The position numbers and the translations under genes were made by a program. The notes below the pieces were generated by a model, which did no database searches, was not told where the DNA came from, and saw nothing but the letters and a program-made list of their open reading frames with translations. Positions 18,843-28,066 of a stretch of DNA of 64,000 nucleotides are shown here, in pieces (the stretch's first letter is position 1; each line of letters starts with the position of its first letter). This DNA comes from Oligoflexia bacterium (GTDB lineage Bacteria; Bdellovibrionota; Bdellovibrionia; JABDDW01), in contig JADJXN010000002.1 in NCBI GenBank assembly GCA_016715815.1, forward strand, positions 463,217 to 527,216. Direction: 5' to 3'.

Positions 18843-21800
18843 TTAGGGAACCGTATAAACGCCAGGATATGTGGTAACAAATCCAGCGGCCGGTTTTTGT
18901 ACGTCTTGTACGCTGGGTGATAGATGATCTGTTGGGTTTACATCAACATCTAATTTTAAAGATTTAGCGACAATTTTTCTAAGATCAGGAATTAAAATGG
19001 AGCTCTCTTCTAACTGTAAACCCTTTGACTTAATTAGTTTAATAAATGCTGTGTAGTCTTTTCTGCCTCTAAAGCTAACAGCCCACTCATAATTTTTAAT
19101 ATCAGTAGAAACAAGTAAAGCGTTGGAGTCGCCAGGATCGGGAGTAAAGAAAAACATAGTTTCTGGTAAAATTATAGGTGCTTTTTCAAGTTCACCAGAG
19201 CAAATCATAATACCTTTTGTTAAAAGGTTTGATTTTACAAATGCATTAGCATTTATTTTTACTCTCTCAAGAAGCTTGGCTCTAGCAATGTAATCTGGGT
19301 TAAGCCTAATAATAGAGCAGCGCTCAAATTCATTTATGCCTAGTTTAAAATGAGCCTCTTCACCGCTTAATGAAGTACCAGCGCCTACGTCAGAAGATTT
19401 TCCATAGCCTGCATCATATGCTCTGCTGTCGCTGTGAAAGGTTGAGCCAAAACCAGCGGCTATATTAGATAAAAAGTGGATCGCCTTATAAGGGAAAAGA
19501 GTTCCTACTGGTGCAAAAGACCACGCCATGGATAGATTATTGCTTTCTCCAACACCATATCCGTAGCTTACTCTGAAGCTAGAATTAACACCTAAGCGTA
19601 AAACATAACCACGAACAAAGGCATGCCTTACTTTATTAAAGACTCTGATTTTTTGGTCTAATAAGAACACACTCTCTGAGGAATTATTAGAGGTCCCGTC
19701 TTTTTCCATAATATGTTTAATACATGCTGTAAACAGTGCTCCATAAGAGTTATCCAAAACTTTATTATCAAGGTAGTGGTTAAACCAAAAGTTACAAAGT
19801 CTGGCCGCAAAATCTTTTGAAAGGCCGGGTGACTTTACAATATTAGTCTGTTCAACTTTGGGTAGCAGAGATCTTATTTCTTGCTCAGTAACATGGTACT
19901 TTTTGTTTTGGTAAAGATTATTATACTCTCCCAAAATGGTATTTGCAGAATTAAGAAGTTTAATAAAATTATTTTTTGATCCGCTTGAACCAAGTGTAGA
20001 GTTTAGCTTTTTTAGGTTTGGGTAAAAGTTATTAACAATTTCGTTTTCATTGTTTAGCGTAATAAACTCTGTATTTGCAAATTCTGCAAACTTATCTAGC
20101 TTGGCTCTACTTTTAGCATCGGCTTTATATTCGCTCAAAAGTTTAATCTCCTCTTGTTCAAGATCTTTTACAGTTGTAGGTGTGTAGCCCTCAACACGCA
20201 TTCTAAGTAAAAACTCATTTATGTTTTTACTAGAGTTAATTTTTAGGTCTTCTCGAAATTTGGGGTCGTTTAATAGGGCCTTAATCCTTGGGTCATTCCT
20301 ATAATTAAGGTTTCTATCATCAAGAGGGATGAGGTCATCAAAAACTTTGCTTTTTTCTACTTCATTAGCATTAACGATCTCCTCATCTTCATCAGTGTTG
20401 TCAGCAGTCTGATCGGTAAAAAGCTCATCCATATCATCTGTTGGGCGTAGCGGCCCCTCACCTTTATTAACAGTGGGGCTAAAAATTCCAACAAAGGTTC
20501 TGGGCTCATAACCGGATTCTATATCAATGAGCTCATCTAAATTTGTTGGCAGTTTTTTTCTATCAAGGTTTTTAATATTATAACCTTTTAGGAAGCCTTG
20601 AGTGAAAGTAAGTTTTGAGTAATCAATAGGGTGAAACTCAACATATACAAGATTTCTAATTTTCATTTGGCGAACATCGTCAACACGCATTCTAATAGGT
20701 TCGTTGATTTGGCCATTTCTTAAAATAACAATTTTTTTGAGCGTACTTATATGTCTGCGGCCAAAAATATTAGCCTCAAGGCCAACCTTTAATAAATAAT
20801 AACCATCTCTTAAACCGCTTGCAGACTCAATACCATCAAGCGGGTTAGAATAAGTTAATAAGTATGGGGCAAGGTTTATTATAAAGGATTTGTAAGGTGT
20901 AATTTGAGTGAGCGACTTATCAATTTTGTATTCAGTATTTTCGTTAATGGCAAAAACATATTTGCCCATTAATAATTGTGGTTTTAATAAAAGATTTAGC
21001 TTTTCAAATCTTTCTACTTTTGAAAGGCCATCGGGATTTCTTAAATCAATTCCGATAGGGAAATCAGAATTTCTTTGGTCTACTCCTAAGGCGAAACCCA
21101 GCTTTGCCCAGGGATTAATTTTTAATGTAAAGGTTTGTGTAAAGCCATTTTTATGAGAGATGGTAATGGTTCTATTAATATAGCGTGGCGGGGCAAAGGT
21201 TTTAAAATCTAAAACATCATCCCAAGCCAAAATGCCGTCTTGGTTGGTTGTTTTATTTTCAGACTGACCATTTACTTTTCTAATTGTAAAAACAGTGCTT
21301 CTTACTATTTCGCCATTTTCAAGGGGGTTTTTAACTGTTGTTTCTATTAAAATGTGCATCTTACGTCTTGTGGGGGTTTCATGACCCACATCAACGTTTG
21401 ATAATCTAAATTGAAAGTAAGAAAATTCAAAAGGTGCTAGAGGAAAAATTCCTGAAACGGGGTTTGATTCATCTGGCCTAATAGAATCTCTTAAATATTC
21501 TGCAATACTAAATGTTGAATCAAGGCGAGGGTTGTTGTTCTCAGGCGTTACGCCCACAAAGCCGCCAAGGGTTTTATAACTTCCAATCATGAATACGCCT
21601 TCAAAAGGTGCTAAGCCCTCAGGGCCATCAATAGGGGTCACTTTAAGCACAAGCTCGAGTTGCCCCATGGCACTCTTCCAAGTTTGGGTAAGTGGCAAGT
21701 CTGCTCTGAATCTTTCGCCAACCATTTGAAGGGGCTTTTCAGTGTTAGATTCTCCAAGAATGACCCTGTTCTTTGTAGTCCCTTCTTTAACAACTGCTAC

Positions 21801-22541
21801 TAAAAAGGCTTGCACCATAAAGCGGCCATTTGTAATGGGGGTTGAAACAATAGAGCCAGTGGCATCCTTTAATAACATGTGGGGAACCATGTCTACTTTA
21901 AGTACAGCATTGTTTTTAGAAAGGGCTCCTGCGGCACCCAGGTTTGACATGCCTATAATCATGCCGTCTATCCATAAGCGTCTTTGTTGCGAAAGTCCTG
22001 CTAGGGATAATTGCACCTCTGATTCATTCACAATTTGCGACGGATCTAGCTTTTTAAAATTTAAATCCACAACTTCTTTTTCTACAGAGGATTTAGTTCT
22101 ATCTTTCCATGGATTTATGGCTAAAGAAATTTTTCTTTGGCCTGAGTGCATACCATCGGCGCGCAAAAACCTTGTCAGTGGTAGATATTTAGCATCTGCT
22201 ACATAATTGTATTTAATAGTTTCATTCCAATTTAGGCAGCCATCAGCGCTTGATCTGCGTTTATCTAAAAGATTTCCATTTGCATCTAAAATTAAAAATT
22301 GATGGCCTGCAATTTTATCCTGCGTGTTTTGGTCTTTTATGCAAACTTTAAAATTATAGTTTTTAGCATTTGGAAATTTCCATTCCCCTGTATCTATAAT
22401 TTGCCCCTCACTTGTCACTTCTTCTAAATAAAATGTAGCGCTATTTTCTTTTGTTAAATTTGAGGCTCTTTGGGTTGGTTTAAAACAAGAGGTGACAAAT
22501 AAAGCTAATATTAAAAAGGAGACATGCTTAAAGGACATCAT
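18843..22541 (-). CDS. very large lipoprotein of unknown function
   Basis: A 1232-residue protein with a lipoprotein signal ending LFVTSC (Cys-19). The N-terminal half is beta-rich and looks like a series of Ig-like or similar sandwich domains; two passages share the pattern 'G-L-W-D-x-x-x-xY' followed by INPW (near residues 140 and 475), suggesting a duplication. An acidic linker (TDDMDELFTDQTADNTDEDEE) lies around residue 715. The C-terminal third is different, with several cysteines and a glycine-rich YGYGVGESN region. No known family was recognised. The start has GGAGG 6 bases upstream and overlaps the end of the barrel gene, so the two are coupled. Confidence 0.75.
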   Translation of the reverse strand: MMSFKHVSFLILALFVTSCFKPTQRASNLTKENSATFYLEEVTSEGQIIDTGEWKFPNAKNYNFKVCIKDQNTQDKIAGHQFLILDANGNLLDKRRSSADGCLNWNETIKYNYVADAKYLPLTRFLRADGMHSGQRKISLAINPWKDRTKSSVEKEVVDLNFKKLDPSQIVNESEVQLSLAGLSQQRRLWIDGMIIGMSNLGAAGALSKNNAVLKVDMVPHMLLKDATGSIVSTPITNGRFMVQAFLVAVVKEGTTKNRVILGESNTEKPLQMVGERFRADLPLTQTWKSAMGQLELVLKVTPIDGPEGLAPFEGVFMIGSYKTLGGFVGVTPENNNPRLDSTFSIAEYLRDSIRPDESNPVSGIFPLAPFEFSYFQFRLSNVDVGHETPTRRKMHILIETTVKNPLENGEIVRSTVFTIRKVNGQSENKTTNQDGILAWDDVLDFKTFAPPRYINRTITISHKNGFTQTFTLKINPWAKLGFALGVDQRNSDFPIGIDLRNPDGLSKVERFEKLNLLLKPQLLMGKYVFAINENTEYKIDKSLTQITPYKSFIINLAPYLLTYSNPLDGIESASGLRDGYYLLKVGLEANIFGRRHISTLKKIVILRNGQINEPIRMRVDDVRQMKIRNLVYVEFHPIDYSKLTFTQGFLKGYNIKNLDRKKLPTNLDELIDIESGYEPRTFVGIFSPTVNKGEGPLRPTDDMDELFTDQTADNTDEDEEIVNANEVEKSKVFDDLIPLDDRNLNYRNDPRIKALLNDPKFREDLKINSSKNINEFLLRMRVEGYTPTTVKDLEQEEIKLLSEYKADAKSRAKLDKFAEFANTEFITLNNENEIVNNFYPNLKKLNSTLGSSGSKNNFIKLLNSANTILGEYNNLYQNKKYHVTEQEIRSLLPKVEQTNIVKSPGLSKDFAARLCNFWFNHYLDNKVLDNSYGALFTACIKHIMEKDGTSNNSSESVFLLDQKIRVFNKVRHAFVRGYVLRLGVNSSFRVSYGYGVGESNNLSMAWSFAPVGTLFPYKAIHFLSNIAAGFGSTFHSDSRAYDAGYGKSSDVGAGTSLSGEEAHFKLGINEFERCSIIRLNPDYIARAKLLERVKINANAFVKSNLLTKGIMICSGELEKAPIILPETMFFFTPDPGDSNALLVSTDIKNYEWAVSFRGRKDYTAFIKLIKSKGLQLEESSILIPDLRKIVAKSLKLDVDVNPTDHLSPSVQDVQKPAAGFVTTYPGVYTVP

Positions 22542-23697
22542 AGCTTGCCTCCAGAATAATTCTTAAAAATTGCTGCTTGCCTTGGTTAAAACTTTCGTTA
22601 ATGACATCTGAGGTTGCATATTTTGTTACAACTTTAAATTTTGACTCAGGAAAATCTAGAGTTAAGCCTGTGCCAAAGCCCTGCCTGTTGTTGTGTCCAT
22701 AAGCGTAGCTGTTGTAGCTGGCGGGGGAAGTATCAGACTCATTAAAAAAGTTTTCAACAGACGGTGTGATTACTAAATTTTTTGAAAACTTAATTTCTGT
22801 AGAGGCGCTTAAAAGCTGGCCATGGTTTGCTGAGTCTGGTGCTTGAGAGTTTTCAATGGCAGAGCCTGAAAAAATAAGTTTTACTTCGGGGGCTATTTTA
22901 ATTTTTGTTGCGGCCCCTGCAAGCCAGCCATTAAATTCATAAGAAAATTCAGCAGTATTAGGGGTTAATTGTGCTGGTTGAGAATTGCCTAAAACAGCAC
23001 TTTCTGCTGCTACTTTAGAGGGAAGATTTTGAAAGTGGTAAAGAGTTCCAAAAACTTCAAAATCAAGGTGTCTTGATATTTTTGTTTCAACACTAATTGT
23101 TTCAGCCAAAAAGCTGGGGGCTTCTTCTTTATCAACGGCTTTTGTTGAAAGTGTGTTTGATGTGGGAATGGTCTGTTCTGCAATTAAGCTTAAATTAAAA
23201 ATATCAGATTTAAAAAATAGTTTTTCTTTTATACCAGGGAACACAGCTGAGTCTGAAATTAAAAGTGGGTTATTTAAATAACCTTGGTTAATTGCACCCG
23301 CGTGAAGAGATAAAAATTCCACGGGGCGAATATTAATAAGGGCTTCTTTTAAATAAACTCCACTTGTTGAAGTTCCATCGCCAAATCTTGTTAATGATTG
23401 GCCAGCCACCATAATGGCCCAGGTAGAGGAGGTGACATCTAAAATAGGGGATAAATTTAAATTTAAATCAGCGCCCACTCTAAATGCTGCAGCATTAATT
23501 CTTTCGCCTATGTCATTGGCAAATGTAGTTCCAGACATAGCTGGTTTAATTTTCAGCTCTACTTTTTTTACTTCTTTTGTCTCTTCTGCTGGTTTGGGTA
23601 GACGGGTAAAGACCTTCTGCTGCGCAACAGCATTATCTGCTAGGCTTAAGCAAAAAAACACAACTCCAACAATTAGATAATTACGTTTTACGTCCAT
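22528..23697 (-). CDS. outer-membrane beta-barrel protein
   Basis: 389 residues with a Sec signal peptide (VGVVFFCLSLADNAVAQ). A charged linker to about residue 50 is followed by alternating hydrophobic and polar strands and glycine/aromatic turns to the end. The C-terminus LRIILEASYDVL fits the last strand of a barrel but ends in Leu rather than Phe. It is probably an outer-membrane channel or surface protein. The stop overlaps the start of the giant lipoprotein gene by 14 bases, so barrel and lipoprotein may form a complex. In the upstream region (23,698-23,928) I see only a short palindrome, ACGACAGTCGT at 23799-23809. Confidence 0.7.
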   Translation of the reverse strand: MDVKRNYLIVGVVFFCLSLADNAVAQQKVFTRLPKPAEETKEVKKVELKIKPAMSGTTFANDIGERINAAAFRVGADLNLNLSPILDVTSSTWAIMVAGQSLTRFGDGTSTSGVYLKEALINIRPVEFLSLHAGAINQGYLNNPLLISDSAVFPGIKEKLFFKSDIFNLSLIAEQTIPTSNTLSTKAVDKEEAPSFLAETISVETKISRHLDFEVFGTLYHFQNLPSKVAAESAVLGNSQPAQLTPNTAEFSYEFNGWLAGAATKIKIAPEVKLIFSGSAIENSQAPDSANHGQLLSASTEIKFSKNLVITPSVENFFNESDTSPASYNSYAYGHNNRQGFGTGLTLDFPESKFKVVTKYATSDVINESFNQGKQQFLRIILEASYDVL

Positions 23698-23928
23698 TCA
23701 ATACTTCCCACGCGAAACTAATACAAACTTTGGACCAACAGATTTTATAAGCTGATCTCACAACTTTGTGGAATTACTGACATTTTTTAAGCGCCAGGAC
23801 GACAGTCGTGCAAAACTTATATACAAATTACAAAAAAGGGACGTTTTTTTTACCTCTTAACTAGACCTTAACAATTTGAAATTACTAAGTATTTTGCCGA
23901 AAAAATACTTAAGAGGAAATCTTAAAAG

Positions 23929-25968
23929 GTGAAAAAGATAAAATTCTCAATTCGCTACAAAATATTGGCCGTTGTTACCATCTTGTTGGTTTCAGCTATT
24001 GGATTTTATTTAGCCTTAGCTATGCAAATTTTTAAACAAGATAAAACTGAGCTTGTTTTTGATTTGAACAAAAGTTTTGTGACTACTTTGTCTGCTGAGT
24101 TTGAATCTACCCTTAGGGGAGCTAGTGATAAATTAAAACTTTACGCTCTTACAAACGACCGCTCTGTTTTTGAGGAAATATTAACCCATGATTTACTTTT
24201 AACTCGCATTGAAATTCATGAGCGCGGCCTTGATGGTAATTATGAATTAAAATCTAAAGTGACAAACCAAGAGTATTTAAAACTTTACGCTTTGGATGAA
24301 CAATACTTTAAAAAACAAATTCCCTTTGATGAAATTCAATCTCGCTCTATTTTTGTTTGGAATGCAGGATCTAGCGGCAAGCCGCCTCTTATAGGGCTTG
24401 GAATTTCTGTCATAAAAGAAGGGGTGTTAAGAAAGCCTTCAAAAATTCTCTCTGTTGTGGGCTATGTAAAGGCAGATTTATTTTTAAAAAACCTTAAATC
24501 TTCCTCTTTAACCAAGGCCTATCTTGTTGATGCCAAAGGAAACCCACTCTTACAGTTAAATGAGAATTTAATTAACCATCCACTTGTGAAAGAGCTTGCA
24601 AGGCAAAATATTTCAAGTGGAGTGCTAGAATTTAAACAAAATGAAAAAAGTTATTTGGGCGCCTATTCAAAAACCGGCTTTGCGCAGGTTTCAGTTATTT
24701 CTGAAGTAGAAAGTGACAAAGCCTTTATGGCTATGGCCCACTTAATACGCCGCTCCTTTATTTTTGCGCTTATTATTTGCACTATTACTTTTATTGCCAC
24801 GATTTTCTTTTCAAGAAGTTTAATTCATCCCTTACAACGTCTTGTTTCTGCTATGGAAAAAGTTGCTGAAGGGCATTTGGATTCTTCCTTAAAAGAAGTG
24901 AGAACTAATGATGAAATTTTTGTTTTAGCTGAATCTTTTAACAAGATGACCATGGATTTAAAAACCTCTCGAGACCAATTAGAAGAAATTAACCGTGAGC
25001 TTGAGAATAAAGTTATTGATAGAACAAAAAAATTGGAAGAACAAAACCGTGCCGTAAAAGAGGCTCAAGAAGCTCTTTTAAGAACCACACGCCTTGCTTC
25101 TGTGGGTGAAATTGCTGGCCGCGCCGCCCATGAAGTTTTAAACCCGCTAACAAGTATTATGACTCGCATTCAAAAAGTTCAAAAAAGATTAGCCATGGAA
25201 ATTGCCAATGACAAAAATCTTTTAGGGGACATTGTAAAAGCCTGGCGTGATGATTTTGATCAAAAAGGGCTTGAGGGATTTATAAAATCTTTAAAAGAGC
25301 CCTCACAAATTGACCCAAAGCAAACCTTGTTGCAAGAAGATTTAACAAATATTTCTGAGGTATTTAGTCGTTGGGATAAAGACATTGAAAGTTTAGATAA
25401 AGACACTCAATTTTTATTACAACAATCTCAGCGTATTGAAAAAATATTAGGCGGGATGCGTTCATTAAGCCACGTAACGGGCCAAAAAGTTCATCAAAGA
25501 GCCCATGAGGTTATACATGATGCTGTGAATATTGTGGCAGATTTATTTGATAAACACAGAATAAAAATTTCTGAAAATTATAGTGCCCACACAGATGATG
25601 TCTTAATTGACAGAGATGAAATTATACAAGTTTTAACAAATATTTTAAAAAACTCTCTTCAAGCGGTAACAGAAGCGAAAAATAAAAACTCATTTGTGAG
25701 TATAAATACTAAAAATGAAAACGATAAATTTATTATTGATATTATTGATAACGGGCAGGGAATTGAAGCAAAAAACCAAGCTAAACTTTTTGAGAGTAAT
25801 TTTTCTACAAAGTCCCCGGAAGTGGGAACGGGCCTTGGTTTAAGTATTAGCAGAAGATTTATTCGCGCCTGCCACGGGGATTTATTTTTAGTAAAAAGCA
25901 CGCCAGGTGTTGAAACAGTTTTTAGAATAGAATTGCCAATATATAAGAAAATGGAGAAAGCTGCATGA
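23929..25968 (+). CDS. membrane sensor histidine kinase with HAMP domain
   Basis: 679 residues from a GTG start. A first membrane helix (about 11-31) and a second (about 273-295) enclose a periplasmic sensor region of about 240 residues. A HAMP linker then contains HPLQRLVSAMEKVAEGHLD. After a coiled coil comes an H-box with ASVGEIAGRAAHEVLNPLTS, in which the phospho-accepting His precedes Glu. An unusual insert of about 80 residues follows. The ATPase domain has the N-box LTNILKNSLQAV and G-boxes DNGQGIE and GTGLGLSIS. It is the first gene of a coupled three-gene signalling operon. Confidence 0.9.
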   Translation: MKKIKFSIRYKILAVVTILLVSAIGFYLALAMQIFKQDKTELVFDLNKSFVTTLSAEFESTLRGASDKLKLYALTNDRSVFEEILTHDLLLTRIEIHERGLDGNYELKSKVTNQEYLKLYALDEQYFKKQIPFDEIQSRSIFVWNAGSSGKPPLIGLGISVIKEGVLRKPSKILSVVGYVKADLFLKNLKSSSLTKAYLVDAKGNPLLQLNENLINHPLVKELARQNISSGVLEFKQNEKSYLGAYSKTGFAQVSVISEVESDKAFMAMAHLIRRSFIFALIICTITFIATIFFSRSLIHPLQRLVSAMEKVAEGHLDSSLKEVRTNDEIFVLAESFNKMTMDLKTSRDQLEEINRELENKVIDRTKKLEEQNRAVKEAQEALLRTTRLASVGEIAGRAAHEVLNPLTSIMTRIQKVQKRLAMEIANDKNLLGDIVKAWRDDFDQKGLEGFIKSLKEPSQIDPKQTLLQEDLTNISEVFSRWDKDIESLDKDTQFLLQQSQRIEKILGGMRSLSHVTGQKVHQRAHEVIHDAVNIVADLFDKHRIKISENYSAHTDDVLIDRDEIIQVLTNILKNSLQAVTEAKNKNSFVSINTKNENDKFIIDIIDNGQGIEAKNQAKLFESNFSTKSPEVGTGLGLSISRRFIRACHGDLFLVKSTPGVETVFRIELPIYKKMEKAA

Positions 25969-27218
25969 GCACAGCTAAAGCAATGTCTACAAAGGCAGTA
26001 AAAGAGCCATTAAAGAGTAACCGCATACTTGTGGTTGATGATGAAAAGGCTATTTTACAATCATATTTAGATATTTTATCTCCATCAAAAGATAACGTTG
26101 TGGCTATTAAAAGCTCTCGCGCAAGAGCGGTGCCTCATCAGGCGGCAGCAGCTGGTGAAAGTAGTGATGCTTTTGATGTTGTAGCAGTTGCCAGTGGTGA
26201 GCAGGCAGTGGCAGAAGTAAAAAAGGCGGTAAAAGAGGGGCGGCCCTTTGCTGTTGGCTTTTTTGATGTGCTTTTAGGAAGTGGTATTGATGGCATTGAA
26301 GCGGTTCGCCAAATTCATGAAGCAGACCCAGCTATGTATGCCGTACTTGTAACGGCCTACCAAGATAGACATGTTAATTCTATTCAAAAAGTTTTTGGAA
26401 AAGAATTTCAAGACAGATGGGATTATTTAAATAAACCATTTACTGAGGGGGAAATTCTTCAAAAAGCGCGCGGAATGATGGCTGCATGGAATTTAAGAAG
26501 CCACATGGAATATTTAAAACAACATGTCTCGCATAATGACAAAACAATGACTGTTTCAGCGGTGGCAAGAACTGTAAGCCACGAGTTTGGCAATGTATTA
26601 TTACAAATTATGGGAAAAGCTGATTTGGCTAAAAATGCATCGAAAATTGAAGATATGAAGGCAGCACTTGAGGCAATTTTAGTTTCTTCTGAGCATGCCG
26701 CAAAAGTTTTAGCCAGCTTTAAGGGTATGGCCGGCTCAAAGGAATCTAAAAAAGAAAAAATAAAAATTTCAGCAAGTATTTCAGACACATTATTAATGAT
26801 GGACCATGAGCTTAAAAGAAAATCTATAAAAGTGCATCTTAGTGGCATTGAAGAGCTGCCAGAATTTATGGGCGACAACTCAGGTTTAATACAAGTATTT
26901 ATGAATTTAATTATAAACGCCATTCATGCCATTGGGGATAATGGTGGAGAGATTTTTATTTCTGGAAGTGTTAAAGATAAAAACATTGAAATAAAACTGC
27001 GTGATTCGGGTATGGGAATAAAAACAGAGCCCATTGATAAAATTTTTGAATCATTTTTTACAACAAAAGGTAAATCTGGAACAGGTTTGGGTTTAAGTGT
27101 GTGCAAAGAAGTAGTGGAGATTAACCATCGTGGAAAGTTAACAGTTCAAAACAGCTCACAGGGCGGGGCTGAGTTTACAATGCTTTTACCGACTCAAGGG
27201 GATGGGGAGGATTTATGA
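25965..27218 (+). CDS. response-regulator receiver fused to a histidine kinase
   Basis: 417 residues. The N-terminal receiver has ILVVDDEKAI and the phospho-acceptor region FFDVLLGSGIDGIEAV, then TAYQ and YLNKPF. It carries a loop of about 30 residues (SSRARAVPHQAAAAGESS) between the first helix and the next strand, which is abnormal. The C-terminal kinase has an H-box TVSHEFGNVLLQIMGKADLA, the N-box VFMNLIINAIHAI, and G-boxes DSGMGIK and GTGLGLSV. There is no membrane segment, so it is cytosolic. Its ATG overlaps the stop of the upstream kinase (ATGA), and its own stop overlaps the next gene in the same way. Confidence 0.9.
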   Translation: MSTAKAMSTKAVKEPLKSNRILVVDDEKAILQSYLDILSPSKDNVVAIKSSRARAVPHQAAAAGESSDAFDVVAVASGEQAVAEVKKAVKEGRPFAVGFFDVLLGSGIDGIEAVRQIHEADPAMYAVLVTAYQDRHVNSIQKVFGKEFQDRWDYLNKPFTEGEILQKARGMMAAWNLRSHMEYLKQHVSHNDKTMTVSAVARTVSHEFGNVLLQIMGKADLAKNASKIEDMKAALEAILVSSEHAAKVLASFKGMAGSKESKKEKIKISASISDTLLMMDHELKRKSIKVHLSGIEELPEFMGDNSGLIQVFMNLIINAIHAIGDNGGEIFISGSVKDKNIEIKLRDSGMGIKTEPIDKIFESFFTTKGKSGTGLGLSVCKEVVEINHRGKLTVQNSSQGGAEFTMLLPTQGDGEDL

Positions 27219-28065
27219 GTAACGAAGATGTTACATTTCTGGTAGTTGATGACGACGGCATGGTCAGAGATATTTTAGTAAACTATTTAAAAAGTTTTGG
27301 TTTCACTAAAATTTTAGAGGCAAAAAACGGAAAAGATGCCATGAAGTTTATTAGAAACCCCTCTCAACCAATTGATTATGTTATTTCAGACTGGGAAATG
27401 CCTAAAATTGACGGTCTCACTCTACTTCGCGCCCTTCGCCGTGAACCAGGGCGAAGGAATGTTAAATTTATTATGGTTACATCCCAGGCTCTCATGAGCG
27501 CATGAAAATTACAAAAGCTGCCAAGGCTAAAGTAGATGCTTATATTGTAAAGCCCTTTCGCGCTGAAATTTTAAAAGAAAAGCTAAACACTTTAATGAAT
27601 GGTGGAATAGATGAAAGCTCTGCTAAATTTGAAGAAGAAGTTTTAGGTCTTCATGGTGGAAGCTCAGTACACATTGAGCCAAGCGATGATGGCGTGGGTT
27701 CTGTTGAGGTGGAAGAATCCGCACAAGAAGCCCCTGGTGTTTATACTGGTGGTGAGTTTGATGAGGAGAATCCTCCGGTTGAATTTGATATTACACAGCT
27801 AAATATTATTTTTGTTTTAAAACTTGCTAATTCCTATAAGCGCTTAAAAAAGTTTGATTTAGCTATAAAGCTTTGTCTTGAGGCTGATGATCACTTCCCA
27901 GATAATGCGGATGTGCTTTTTAATTTGGGCCATTGTTATTACTTAACTCAAATGTACCCTGAGGCTGAAGAAGCATTACGAAAAGCGATTAAAGTTAAGC
28001 CTTACCATGTAGAGTCTTTTACCTTATTAAACGAAATGCAAAGATTGCAAAAAACAGGATCTTAA
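27215..28065 (+). CDS. receiver-domain protein with TPR tail, interrupted by one frameshift
   Basis: Two frames (27215-27505 and 27502-28065) form one protein of about 283 residues. The receiver has VVDDDGMVRDIL, the acceptor SDWEMPKIDGLTLL, and KFIMVTSQ. With one extra G at 27487-27488 it continues GSHERMKITKAAKAKVDAYIVKPF, which is textbook CheY-like sequence including the conserved Lys. A low-complexity acidic linker is followed by two or three TPRs near the end (residues about 190-275), likely for protein contacts. It is the last gene of the coupled signalling operon. Confidence 0.88.
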
Positions 28066-28066
28066 A

